45,373 nucleotides of DNA from Fidelibacterota bacterium (GTDB lineage Bacteria > Fidelibacterota > UBA2242), in contig DSAS01000060.1 of the NCBI GenBank assembly GCA_011046365.1, positions 1-45,373 on the forward strand, written 5' to 3'. The notes beneath the pieces were generated by a model. The model was not told where the DNA came from and did no database searches. It was given only the letters and a program-made list of their open reading frames with translations. This document shows, in pieces, positions 1 to 8,794 of this stretch (its first letter is position 1; every line of letters starts with the position of its first letter). A program made the position numbers and the translations under genes.

Positions 1-29
1 AAAATATAGCCTTTGTGAAAATACTTTCG

Positions 30-37
30 TATTTTTG
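30..37 (+). promoter_or_regulatory. Possible FCB-type -7 promoter element (TAnnTTTG) before the hybrid kinase gene
   Basis: TATTTTTG at 30-37 matches the Bacteroidota -7 consensus TAnnTTTG. A TTTG at 12-15 lies only 14 nt upstream, shorter than the usual 19-20, so the -33 half is weak. A transcript starting near 42-44 would include the purine-rich AAAGGGGG at 52-59, which fits translation starting at 66 better than at 141. The match is to a short degenerate motif and is inferred. Confidence 0.3.
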
Positions 38-65
38 GTCAGTTATCTGATAAAGGGGGCGTTTT

Positions 66-1574
66 ATTACAGAGACCAAGCATTCTGATAATCCTGGGCA
101 GACACTATCCTACGAATACATTTTTAACCACATCACCGATATGATCATGGTTTGTGACCGGGATTACTCGATTACGCTGTCGAATAACTCCGCCAATATA
201 ATCCTCGGTGCCGGTGAGAGTCTTATCGGTCAGAAATGCTACCAGGTTTTGCGTCAGGCTGGCAATCCTTGTTTCGACTGTCCCCTGCAGGATACGATTA
301 ACAGCGGGACAATTATCCCGCTGGTCAAATTCGACGAGCGTTACAATGAATATTTTGAAGAGCGTTGCTTCCCGATAATGGCGGCAGATAACACCGTGAA
401 GTCCTTTATTCTTTATGTTAAAAACATTACGAAGTCCCGGGAGCTGGAGGAAAAATCATCCCAGATGAAGAAGCTTTCAGCCCTGGGTCAGATTAGTTCC
501 GGCGTTGCCCACGATTTCAACAATGTCCTGACGGTGGTATTGGGACGCGTCCAGCTAATGAAGAAGCAGATTTCCGATCCCTACATGCTCAAAAGCCTCG
601 ATATGATAGAAAAATCAGCTCTGGACGGGGCTTCCAAGGTTCGTAAAATTCAGGAATTTTCCAGACCACACAGCAAGACCCTCAGCCAAACCGTGAACCT
701 GAATGAAATCATTGAGGAGGTTGTCGAAATCACTCGTCCCAAGTGGGACGTCGCCTCAAAAATCCGCGGGATTCTGATTGAACCAATCGTTGATTTGCAG
801 CCGGACATTTTCATCATGGGCGATTCATCAGACATTCGTAATGCTTTTACCAACATCATCTTCAACGCCATTGACGCCATGCCCAACGGCGGCGTCTTGT
901 CTGTCAAAACTCAGCGTACCGATGGCTATGTCACCGTAGATTTCAAGGATACCGGTATCGGTATGACAGAAGAAACCGTCGAGCGGATTTTTGATCCCTT
1001 TTTTACTACCAAGGGTGTCCTGGGCAACGGTCTCGGGATGAGTGAGGTCTACGGGATCATTAAACGCCATAACGGTAAAATCGCCGTCCAGAGTGAAGTC
1101 GGGGTGGGCACAACAATCAAACTGCGCTTCCCGGCTGTCAGGCAGAAAACCGCCGCGGCGCCAAGCGATCGCCTGGATTTAACCGTCACATTTTCAATCT
1201 ATATTATTGATGACGAAGAGTACATCATCGAGACTCTGAAGGATTTTCTCTCCGATCTGGGACATCATGTGACAACCAACACCGACCCCGAAGAGGCACT
1301 CGATGAGATTTCCAAACAGCACTTTGATATCGTCATTACCGATCTCGGAATGCCTGGTATCAGCGGTCTCGAGCTGGCGGAAAAAATCAAAGCCCTTAAA
1401 TCTGAAACCCAGATCGTCCTGATCTCCGGCTGGGCGTTGAATCTGAAAGCCAAGGACATTGAAAACCGGATTGATTTCATCATCAATAAACCCTTCTCCT
1501 TTGAAAAGATCAATTATACCCTTTCGGAAATTGAAGAAAAACTCCTGAAAATCCGCCAAAAGCAAACCCAATGA
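66..1574 (+). CDS. PAS-domain hybrid histidine kinase with C-terminal receiver domain
   Basis: Sensor kinase: ATP-dependent autophosphorylation on His, then transfer to its own receiver. Counting from the first ATG (141), a PAS domain with Cys residues in a CFDCP context spans about 1-95. The H-box has His124 (GVAHDFNN), the N-box Asn242, the G1 box DTGIGM is at 270-275, and FDPFFTTK and GNGLGM follow. The receiver (353-470) has acidic pair 357-358, phospho-acceptor Asp401, Ser429 and Lys450. No membrane segment is visible, so it is probably cytosolic. The PAS fold clearly begins before ATG 141 (YEYIFNHITD is encoded upstream). The only plausible upstream start in frame is ATT at 66, six bases after AAAGGGGG; 141 is the conservative alternative. 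The stop lies one base before the next start, so it is cotranscribed with the ABC importer. No DNA-binding output domain is present. Confidence 0.85.
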   Translation: MTETKHSDNPGQTLSYEYIFNHITDMIMVCDRDYSITLSNNSANIILGAGESLIGQKCYQVLRQAGNPCFDCPLQDTINSGTIIPLVKFDERYNEYFEERCFPIMAADNTVKSFILYVKNITKSRELEEKSSQMKKLSALGQISSGVAHDFNNVLTVVLGRVQLMKKQISDPYMLKSLDMIEKSALDGASKVRKIQEFSRPHSKTLSQTVNLNEIIEEVVEITRPKWDVASKIRGILIEPIVDLQPDIFIMGDSSDIRNAFTNIIFNAIDAMPNGGVLSVKTQRTDGYVTVDFKDTGIGMTEETVERIFDPFFTTKGVLGNGLGMSEVYGIIKRHNGKIAVQSEVGVGTTIKLRFPAVRQKTAAAPSDRLDLTVTFSIYIIDDEEYIIETLKDFLSDLGHHVTTNTDPEEALDEISKQHFDIVITDLGMPGISGLELAEKIKALKSETQIVLISGWALNLKAKDIENRIDFIINKPFSFEKINYTLSEIEEKLLKIRQKQTQ

Positions 1575-1575
1575 T

Positions 1576-3339
1576 ATGACCTTTCGAAATAGTCTGCGGC
1601 TACATTGGTACTATATTCCGCTTATTTTCTTTCTCGTCTTTTTTTCTTGTCAGAATAAAAACCAACACCAAATTCAACAAACCGCCCTCTATCCACCCAC
1701 CGAGCAAACCGAAGACGGCGGCACGCTGGTTGTCGGTATCCGCACCGAGCCGGAAACCCTGAATCCGCTCTTTGCCTTGTCTCAATCCGCGCGCAATGTC
1801 CTCGGGCTGATCTTTGGGCGTCTGGCTGACATCAATGCTGACCTCGAAACCTTCTCGCCGGGCATCGCCAAATCCTGGGAAGTCTCATCGGAAAAGCGGC
1901 AGATCGTATTTCACCTTCATCAAAATATCCACTGGCATGATGGACGCCCTTTAACGGCAGAGGATGTCGTTTTTACCTACCAAATGCACATCCACCCCGT
2001 CATTGCCTGGGACGGCATCTCCTATAAACAGAACATTTCCGACGTCACGGCACCTGACGATTCGACCGTCATTTTTAAATTTCATCACAGCAATCACACC
2101 ATGCTGCTGGATGCCGTCGAAGGATACATTCTCCCAAAACACATTCTGCAACAGTACCCTCCGGAAAAACTTTACACTGCCGGTTTTAACCGGCGTCCCA
2201 TCGGTTCAGGACCTTTTATCTTCGTCGAATGGCAAGACTTGCAACACATCCGGTTAGCCAAAAACGAGTCCTATTTTAAAGCCACCAAACCACATCTTGA
2301 TTGCGTCATTTTCCGGATTGTCCCGGACAATTTCAATCTGCTGAACCAGCTGAAATCGGGTGAGGCGGATATGGTAGAGGGCATTCATCCAAAAAATTTT
2401 CTGGCGATTCAAAAAAGTTGGGAAGCCGGGCGTTCTGCCATTCGACCTATCAGCTATCTGGGACGCCGCTATGATTTCATCGGGTGGAACCTGATTGATC
2501 CCCAATCCTATGCAGAAGCAGTCGCCGCCGGTGCCACCCGGGCATCCATTGACAGCCTCATCCGCCCTAACAAACTTTTTGGCAATCAGAAGGTGCGGGT
2601 GGCGCTGACCATGGCAATTGATCGTCAGGCAATTATGAATAGTGTCAATTTCGGAATGGCGGTGCCGCTGCACGGACCCGTTCCGCCAATTTTACCCAGC
2701 TACAATGCAGACGCCAACATCGTCTGGGAGTATAATCCCGGGAAATCGCTGGATTGGCTGGCGGAGCTGGGCTGGAAGGACCACGACGGGGATAAAATCC
2801 TGGACAGAGACGGTGAGCCTTTTCAATTTGAAATCCTTACGGAAAGTGGTAATCTGCACTGGGAACAGGTCGCCACCATCGTGCAGGCGCAGCTGGCGGA
2901 GATTGGCATTCGGACGACCCTCCGATTCCTGGAACCGGCGTTGCTTTACGGTAAGCGCCTGCCGAACCGGGAATTCGACGCCGTTATCATCGGTTGGACT
3001 GTGGGACTGACACCGGACTATGCGCCGCTATTTCACAGCGATTACTTTTTTACACCCTTTCACTTTAACGGATACTACTCGCCGGAATTTGATCGTCTCG
3101 ATGCTCTGGCGAAAAGTGCTCCGACCAAAGCCGCCGCGCAGCGGTATTATGATAAAATCGCCCGGCTGCTTTCCAGAGAGCTGCCCTATACCTGGCTATA
3201 TTACCGAATGGAGTGTTCGGCGATACACAGCCGCTTTAAAAACATCATTTTCGACAAACGCGGTCTCTATGTCAACCTTGAAGATTGGTGGATTCCCCAA
3301 AGCGAACGTCTGAAAATTGACAGGATTTTCGAAAATTAA
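1576..3339 (+). CDS. ABC transporter substrate-binding lipoprotein, family 5 (peptide/nickel type)
   Basis: Extracytoplasmic ligand-binding component of a Dpp/Opp-type importer. A basic N-terminus and hydrophobic stretch end at FFSC, with Cys25 as the likely lipid-modified residue. The family-5 pattern then follows: GTLVVGIRTEPETLNPLF, a region reading PGIAKSWEVS, and HDGRPLTAEDVVFTYQ at about 120-135. The length of 587 residues is normal. A stretch near 390-415 has Asp-rich turns (DHDGDKILDRDGE) resembling a calcium-binding or EF-hand-like loop. It starts one base after the kinase stop and its 3' end abuts the permease gene. Ligand specificity (oligopeptide, dipeptide, sugar or metal chelate) cannot be read from sequence alone. 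Confidence 0.9.
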   Translation: MTFRNSLRLHWYYIPLIFFLVFFSCQNKNQHQIQQTALYPPTEQTEDGGTLVVGIRTEPETLNPLFALSQSARNVLGLIFGRLADINADLETFSPGIAKSWEVSSEKRQIVFHLHQNIHWHDGRPLTAEDVVFTYQMHIHPVIAWDGISYKQNISDVTAPDDSTVIFKFHHSNHTMLLDAVEGYILPKHILQQYPPEKLYTAGFNRRPIGSGPFIFVEWQDLQHIRLAKNESYFKATKPHLDCVIFRIVPDNFNLLNQLKSGEADMVEGIHPKNFLAIQKSWEAGRSAIRPISYLGRRYDFIGWNLIDPQSYAEAVAAGATRASIDSLIRPNKLFGNQKVRVALTMAIDRQAIMNSVNFGMAVPLHGPVPPILPSYNADANIVWEYNPGKSLDWLAELGWKDHDGDKILDRDGEPFQFEILTESGNLHWEQVATIVQAQLAEIGIRTTLRFLEPALLYGKRLPNREFDAVIIGWTVGLTPDYAPLFHSDYFFTPFHFNGYYSPEFDRLDALAKSAPTKAAAQRYYDKIARLLSRELPYTWLYYRMECSAIHSRFKNIIFDKRGLYVNLEDWWIPQSERLKIDRIFEN

Positions 3340-3340
3340 A

Positions 3341-4324
3341 ATGTTGTCGGTTTTTTTGCGCAGAATATTAAGCCTTTTACCCACTCTGCTGATCGGTATT
3401 ACGCTCAGTTTTATCATCATTCACCTGGCACCCGGTGATCCGGCAAACCGGTTTCTTAATCCGAATCAAACCCCGGAAATGCAATCTTCCATCCGTGAAC
3501 GGTTCGGTCTCGACCGCAGCCTGCCGGTGCAATACGGCAGATGGCTGAAAAATGTCATTTTTCACCTCGATTTCGGCTACTCTTTTTATAGCGGCAAATC
3601 CAGCCGGGCAGTCATTGCTGTGGCGCTGAAATCAACTGCCATACTCTCCTTCTGGGCACTGGTGTTTGCCCTTATCGCGGGAATATCTCTGGGCATCCTG
3701 GCAGCGCTGAAACAGAATCGGTTTATTGACTATTTCTGTAACAACCTCATGATTTTCTTTTTATCCATACCCGGCTTCTGGCTTGGACTGATGCTGATCG
3801 GAATATTTTCCATACAACTGAGTTGGTTGCCCGGCGCGCACCTACAATCTTTATACCATCATCAACTGGGACCCGGCGCGCGCTTTTGGGACCTGGCAGG
3901 ACATTTAATCCTGCCCGTCATTACTTTGGGTCTTCCCCTGGCAGCCACATTTTTCAAATATATCCGCAGCAATATGATCGAAACACTCAACTCGGATTAC
4001 ATTCTGGCTGCCAAAGCCCGGGGCGTCAACCGTTCGAAAATTCTCTGGAAATATGCCCTGAAGAATTCCCTTTTACCCATTATCAGCCTGCTGGGTATCG
4101 TTATTCCGGCACTGTTAAGCGGCGCAGTCATTGTTGAGGTGTTGTTTGCGTTGCCGGGTGTCGGCAGAACTATGGTGACAGCCGTCTACAGTCGCGACTA
4201 TCCGGTTCTCATGGCGGCGGTTACCTTTGGTTTTATCGCGGTCCTGTTATGCAACCTGTTGGCGGATATCTGCTATCGAATCGTTGATCCGCGAATTCAA
4301 CATTCTCCCGGTGAAATATCATGA
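3341..4324 (+). CDS. ABC transporter permease, DppB/OppB type
   Basis: Inner-membrane permease, first of the pair that forms the translocation channel. It has an N-terminal transmembrane segment with the typical DppB start (RRILSLLPTLLIGITLSFII), then HLAPGDPA, about six membrane helices and the EAA loop contacting the ATPases (AAKARGVNRSKILWKYALKN). I chose ATG 3341, just after the upstream stop codon; a TTG at 3317 would add eight residues and overlap the binding-protein gene, but no ribosome site favours it. The 327-residue length is typical. The 3' end overlaps the next gene by four bases (ATGA), indicating translational coupling. Confidence 0.92.
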   Translation: MLSVFLRRILSLLPTLLIGITLSFIIIHLAPGDPANRFLNPNQTPEMQSSIRERFGLDRSLPVQYGRWLKNVIFHLDFGYSFYSGKSSRAVIAVALKSTAILSFWALVFALIAGISLGILAALKQNRFIDYFCNNLMIFFLSIPGFWLGLMLIGIFSIQLSWLPGAHLQSLYHHQLGPGARFWDLAGHLILPVITLGLPLAATFFKYIRSNMIETLNSDYILAAKARGVNRSKILWKYALKNSLLPIISLLGIVIPALLSGAVIVEVLFALPGVGRTMVTAVYSRDYPVLMAAVTFGFIAVLLCNLLADICYRIVDPRIQHSPGEIS

Positions 4325-5151
4325 ATAACCTTCACACAAAGAGTAAAATGGGGGGCTCTCTGCGAGCAGGTTGCGGGATCTTACTTTTCATTCTGCTCTT
4401 TATCTTAATCGGTCGGCTGCTAACGCCGTATGATCACTTATCTCAAAATTTGGCGGAAGCGCTGGAATCCCCGTCGAGGTCCCACTGGTTGGGAACCGAC
4501 CACTACGGGCGGGACATTTTTACGCGGCTGATTTACGGCGGACAGCTAACCTGGATTATCGCCATTTTTGCCACATTAATCGCTATTGTTATCGGCACTC
4601 TGGTCGGTCTCTTTACAGCCTGGTGGGGCGGCTGGTTCGATCTGATTGTTATGCGGCTGGTAGATGTCGCTCTTGCTTTTCCGAGAATCTTTATCGTGCT
4701 GCTGGTCATCGGTCTCGGCGGGTCCTCCATCGAATTGTTAATTTGGCTGCTGGCTCTTTTTTCCTGGATGGAAACGGCGCGCATCGTGCGGGCTGAAGTC
4801 AGTACGCATAAAAATTTCGCCTATGTAAAAGCCGCCCGGGCGTCGGGTCTTGGCACAAATCGGATTCTCTTCCGGCATATTTTCCCCAATATAGCCGGAC
4901 CGGTGATTGTCTCAGCTATTCTTCTGATTACAAACATTATTCTTGTCGAATCCAGCCTGAGCTTCCTCGGACTGGGTGTCCAGCCGCCTTTTGCCAGCTG
5001 GGGAACCATATTAAATGAGGGCAAAATAGATCCCCTGGGCAACTGGTGGATATCCGTACCGGCAGGTGTCTGCATTCTTGTCACCGTCGCCGGCTTTAAC
5101 CTGATCGGAGACGGTCTGCGGGACCTATTCGATCCATATAGATTAAATTAA
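4321..5151 (+). CDS. ABC transporter permease, DppC/OppC type
   Basis: Second permease of the importer. It has an N-terminal membrane helix, the characteristic HWLGTDHYGRDIFTRLIYG segment at about 57-75, four to five further helices, the EAA loop (KAARASGLGTNRILFRHIFP) and the family-typical ending GDGLRDLFDPY. All these are hallmarks of DppC/OppC/NikC proteins. The length of 276 residues is normal. Start and stop codons overlap those of the neighbouring genes by a few bases on both sides, so the five transporter genes form one translationally coupled unit. Confidence 0.93.
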   Translation: MNNLHTKSKMGGSLRAGCGILLFILLFILIGRLLTPYDHLSQNLAEALESPSRSHWLGTDHYGRDIFTRLIYGGQLTWIIAIFATLIAIVIGTLVGLFTAWWGGWFDLIVMRLVDVALAFPRIFIVLLVIGLGGSSIELLIWLLALFSWMETARIVRAEVSTHKNFAYVKAARASGLGTNRILFRHIFPNIAGPVIVSAILLITNIILVESSLSFLGLGVQPPFASWGTILNEGKIDPLGNWWISVPAGVCILVTVAGFNLIGDGLRDLFDPYRLN

Positions 5152-5927
5152 TGGCAAATTTTCAAGGTCCAATTCTCGATGTCCACAATCTATGCGTTGA
5201 ATACTCCACCGGATCAGTTAACCTATTTAGTCGCAAAAGAAAGTCGGCGGTAAAGAATATCTCTTTTCAGATTCAGACCGGTGAGTGTTTCGCCGTTTTC
5301 GGTGAATCGGGCTGCGGCAAGAGCAGTATCATCAATGCCATTTTGGCATTTGTTCCCGTCACAAAAGGATTGATTCAGTTTGAAAACCAGAATTTATTGC
5401 ACCTGTTTTCCTCTGTTCCCCGATGGATTCGTCCCCAAATCCAGCCGGTTTTTCAGGATTTCCACCAGGCATTGAATCCGCGCCGGCAAATCGGCAGCTT
5501 GTTTAAAGAAATCCGCTCCATCTATCCCGACCGACCCGATTCCGCAGAGTTGCTGAACCGGGTCGGTCTGCATTGCGATGTCCTGCATGCCTATCCCCAT
5601 CAACTCAGCGGTGGACAAAAGCAGCGGGTCGGTTTAGCCAGAGCTCTGTCTACCAACCCGAAAATGCTTCTTCTGGATGAGCCGGTTACATCTCAGGATT
5701 TGTCCATTGCGGCTCAAATATTAGGACTTTTAAAAACACTGCAAAAAGAACGTAAATTGACCTTTCTGCTGGTATCGCACAATTTTTCAATTCTCCGGCT
5801 ACTGGCAGACCAGGTCGCAATTATGAAGGACGGTGGTTTCCTGGAAATCAACACACCCGGACAGCTGATTGCCAATCCACAGCACGACTACACGGAAAGC
5901 ATCCTTAAACAGAGCGGGATTAGATGA
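5151..5927 (+). CDS. ABC transporter ATPase of the peptide-type importer (short, DppF-like)
   Basis: Cytosolic nucleotide-binding subunit. Walker A GESGCGKSS lies near residues 46-54, the Q-loop region VFQDFHQALNPR near 100, the ABC signature LSGGQKQRV near 150, Walker B MLLLDEPVTSQD near 172 and the switch His in LLVSHN near 205. At 258 residues it is shorter than the usual 320-330 and lacks the C-terminal oligopeptide-transporter extension with its Cys cluster; the partner ATPase carries that. It therefore looks like the F-type half of a heterodimer, although here it comes first. The start overlaps the permease stop (TAATG) and the end overlaps the next ATPase by four bases. Confidence 0.92.
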   Translation: MANFQGPILDVHNLCVEYSTGSVNLFSRKRKSAVKNISFQIQTGECFAVFGESGCGKSSIINAILAFVPVTKGLIQFENQNLLHLFSSVPRWIRPQIQPVFQDFHQALNPRRQIGSLFKEIRSIYPDRPDSAELLNRVGLHCDVLHAYPHQLSGGQKQRVGLARALSTNPKMLLLDEPVTSQDLSIAAQILGLLKTLQKERKLTFLLVSHNFSILRLLADQVAIMKDGGFLEINTPGQLIANPQHDYTESILKQSGIR

Positions 5928-6898
5928 CCATTCTAGCTGTCACAGAATTAGCGGTTTCAATTAAAACGTCCTCACGCGTGCTGTCATTAATCAAGAATCT
6001 CTCTTTTATACTCCGGCAGGGCGAAACGCTGGCGATCGTCGGCGAAAGTGGTAGCGGCAAGACGACCCTGGGCAGGACAATTATGGGACTATTGCCGGAA
6101 AATTTTCAGGTAAACGGCTCAGTGAAATATTATCCGCATGCAACAACCGCAATCGAACTGTCCGGGCAACCGAAATCCCGACCTAAATACATCATTGGGA
6201 AAGAGATTGCTATGGTCTTTCAGGACGCTCCGGGCAGTCTGAATCCCCTTCTAAAATGCGGTGTCCAGTTATTGGACGTGTTCAAAGCCCATACTTCGGA
6301 ATCCCTTTCCGGCTACAAACAGCGGGCTCTGCATGTATTCGAAAAACTGGGGCTGACCGACCCCGCTACCGTTTTCAGCAGCTACCCACACCAGCTTTCC
6401 GGCGGCATGGCGCAACGAGTCGCTCTGGCGCTGGCGCTGGGCGGTAATCCCCGAGTACTAATCGCTGACGAACCAACCACCGCGCTGGACACCATTGCAA
6501 AAAACCGGTATCTGCAACTGCTGCAAACATTGAAAATTCAAAACAGCCTTTCGCTGATCCTTATTACTCATAATCTAAGTGAAGCCCTGAGCTATGCTGA
6601 CTCCCTACTGGTTCTGTACAATGGTTATGGTCTGGAATACGGGTCAACCGCCACACTGCGGGACCAGCCCCGGCACCCCTACACATCCGATCTGTTGGAA
6701 ATCCAGAAAATGATTGACCGCAATCAATTGCCGCAACCCATCCCGGGAGAATCCCCTTCCCTCGAGCAGCCTCTCAGTGGTTGTCCTTACAACCCCCGCT
6801 GCAGCCGGGCAACAGAGCGGTGCCGGACGACCTTTCCGCCGCGGCTTTCCCTGGCGAATGACGCCTTTGTTTTCTGCTATTATCCCAAAAATATTTGA
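5924..6898 (+). CDS. ABC transporter ATPase of the peptide-type importer (DppD-like, with C-terminal Cys motif)
   Basis: Second ATP-binding subunit. Walker A GESGSGKTT is near 42-50, the signature LSGGMAQRV near 154, Walker B VLIADEPTTALD near 176 and switch His ITHN near 210. The C-terminal extension has the family motif GCPYNPRCSRATERC and a later Cys in FVFCYYP; in DppD relatives such cysteines bind an iron-sulfur cluster (established for the family, not shown here). The 324-residue length is normal. It is the last gene of the five-gene transporter unit; the following phosphate-transporter gene starts about 90 bp later. Confidence 0.93.
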   Translation: MTILAVTELAVSIKTSSRVLSLIKNLSFILRQGETLAIVGESGSGKTTLGRTIMGLLPENFQVNGSVKYYPHATTAIELSGQPKSRPKYIIGKEIAMVFQDAPGSLNPLLKCGVQLLDVFKAHTSESLSGYKQRALHVFEKLGLTDPATVFSSYPHQLSGGMAQRVALALALGGNPRVLIADEPTTALDTIAKNRYLQLLQTLKIQNSLSLILITHNLSEALSYADSLLVLYNGYGLEYGSTATLRDQPRHPYTSDLLEIQKMIDRNQLPQPIPGESPSLEQPLSGCPYNPRCSRATERCRTTFPPRLSLANDAFVFCYYPKNI

Positions 6899-6986
6899 GC
6901 GACCGAATATTTCTGCGTGTTACTCTACCAAAAATTTATTAATTTCGCCCCGGGTTGCGAATAAAAACGTTAACAGGCAGAAATTT

Positions 6987-8102
6987 ATGGTAAAAAGAAC
7001 GGTTTCCAACAGGTTTCATACCCTTCTCAAAGTATTGGCTTTGCTGGGATTGATTTACCTCTTTCTTCTCAGCATTACGCTGATCGGATCCTCTTTCAAG
7101 GCTATGGGCAAGGAAACCGCCCAGACCATCATGCAAATGGTCTCAAACCCTGTCATGGGTTTGGTTGTGGGCATTTTCACCACCAGCCTGGTACAGAGTT
7201 CCTCTCTCACCACCTCGCTGGTGGTGAGTATGATCGCCGGAGGTGTCTTTTCCACCGACCCGGATGTTTCAATCCGGCTGGCGATTCCGATCATCATGGG
7301 TGCCAATATCGGCACCAGTGTCACCAATCTGATCGTATCTATCGGTCATATCCGGCGCTCGGATGAATTTGAACGTGCCCTGGGTGCCAGCATCGTCCAC
7401 GATTTCTTCAATGTACTCTCGGTTCTGGTGATCTTTCCCCTGCAGCTGATGTTTAATGTCATCGGCATCCCGGCGCGCGCTGCCTCCGGGCTCTTTGTAA
7501 ATCTGGGCGGTCTGAAGTTCATCAACCCCCTTAATGCCATCCTGAATCCGGTTGCGAAAGCCGTTTTACAGCTCTTCCCGAATCATCCGTGGATCGGTGT
7601 GCTGATCGCCTTTTTCCTGCTCTTCTTTGCCCTCCGCTATCTCGTCGTTGTGATGAAGTCCCTGGTACTGAAAAAAATCGAGGCGTTTTTTGATCAATAC
7701 ATCTTCAAAACCACCTTCCGCGCACTCATGCTGGGAATACTTTTTACCGCCCTGGTTCAGAGCAGTTCCATCACCACCTCCCTGGTGGTTCCGCTGGCAG
7801 CTGCCGGTGTACTCAATCTTAAAAAGATTTTTCCCTACGATCTCGGCGCTAATATCGGCACCACCATTACCGCCTTTCTGGCGTCTCTCGCCACCAGCAA
7901 CGCCGATGCCGTGACAATTGCCTTCAGTCATTTCCTGTTTAATGTCATCGGAATCATCATCTGGCTGCCTCTGAAGCAGGTGCCGATTACCATGGCGAAG
8001 ACGTTCGCCCACTGGTCGGTCCAGCGGCGCTGGATTCCGATTGTCTATATTTTATTGCTTTTCTTTATCATCCCGTGGTTATTAATTTTTATAATGAGGT
8101 AA
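6987..8102 (+). CDS. Na/Pi-cotransporter II family protein (NptA/YjbB-like)
   Basis: Integral membrane protein of the sodium-dependent phosphate transporter family. It contains the two inverted-repeat QSSS motifs that define the family: SLVQSSSLTTSLVV in the first half and ALVQSSSITTSLVV in the second, each followed by a GANIGT segment. About eight or nine membrane helices are visible. I chose ATG 6987, giving 371 residues, because the longer frame back to 6714 would overlap the preceding ATPase by nearly 200 bp and encodes nothing family-like there. The PhoU-domain gene directly downstream supports a phosphate role: many family members carry that domain fused at the C-terminus, and here it is a separate gene. 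Confidence 0.9.
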   Translation: MVKRTVSNRFHTLLKVLALLGLIYLFLLSITLIGSSFKAMGKETAQTIMQMVSNPVMGLVVGIFTTSLVQSSSLTTSLVVSMIAGGVFSTDPDVSIRLAIPIIMGANIGTSVTNLIVSIGHIRRSDEFERALGASIVHDFFNVLSVLVIFPLQLMFNVIGIPARAASGLFVNLGGLKFINPLNAILNPVAKAVLQLFPNHPWIGVLIAFFLLFFALRYLVVVMKSLVLKKIEAFFDQYIFKTTFRALMLGILFTALVQSSSITTSLVVPLAAAGVLNLKKIFPYDLGANIGTTITAFLASLATSNADAVTIAFSHFLFNVIGIIIWLPLKQVPITMAKTFAHWSVQRRWIPIVYILLLFFIIPWLLIFIMR

Positions 8103-8108
8103 TGAAAA

Positions 8109-8786
8109 ATGTTAAAAGAGATCTTAAATCTTTGGAAAAAACAGGATGCCACCACGGAAATCCTGAAAAAATATCTCAAAGCACTTGAGACCGATTTCAA
8201 AATGTACACAGAGGCGGTGCGCTGTCTGCGGCGCTGCGAGAACAGTAAAATGGAGCTGGATATCTATCAAACCGATATCACTATTAACAAATCCGAACGA
8301 CAGATCCGCCGGGATATTCTCACCCACCTGATCATGTTCGATAAATCGGAAATCGAGACCGGGCTGACCATCGCCAGCATCGTCATTGACATCGAGCGAA
8401 TCGGCGATTACATGAAAAATATCGCCGATCTCGCCAATCTCCACAAAAGCAAACTGCACGGCGGCATCTACGAAGATGTACTCAACCGGACAGAAAAACG
8501 GATCGAGGAGTTTTTCAAGCTCACTCTCCAGGCTTTTCCGGAGTCAAATGTCGAACTGGCACGCCAGGTGGTCAAGGGCTATCGGGAAGTCTCGAAAGAT
8601 TGCACCGTTACGACCAACGAGTTGATTCAAAACGGCGGCAATTTCAGCGTGTCCGACGCCGTGACGCTCGGACTCTATCTGCGGTTTCTGAAGCGGACCG
8701 GCGCCCATCTGTTTAATATCTGTACCAGTATTATTAATCCATTCGATCGAATCGGTTACGACGAAAAGAAAAAGAAGGAAGAGTAG
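8109..8786 (+). CDS. PhoU-domain protein
   Basis: All-helical cytosolic protein of 225 residues matching the PhoU fold. The segment IVIDIERIGDYMKNIADL at about 95-112 has the spaced acidic residues that bind metal clusters in PhoU proteins, preceded by the helix with MFDKSEIETGLTIAS. It starts six bases after the transporter stop, so the two are cotranscribed and it probably modulates that transporter. No pstSCAB genes are nearby, so this is likely the regulatory arm of the Na/Pi carrier and not of a Pst system. The C-terminus is very Lys/Glu-rich. Confidence 0.85.
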   Translation: MLKEILNLWKKQDATTEILKKYLKALETDFKMYTEAVRCLRRCENSKMELDIYQTDITINKSERQIRRDILTHLIMFDKSEIETGLTIASIVIDIERIGDYMKNIADLANLHKSKLHGGIYEDVLNRTEKRIEEFFKLTLQAFPESNVELARQVVKGYREVSKDCTVTTNELIQNGGNFSVSDAVTLGLYLRFLKRTGAHLFNICTSIINPFDRIGYDEKKKKEE

Positions 8787-8794
8787 GTCCCCCA

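Noticed and set aside
6714-6986. N-terminal extension of the Na/Pi transporter
   Set aside because: It overlaps the ATPase gene out of frame and is not hydrophobic or family-like; ATG 6987 precedes the first membrane helix.
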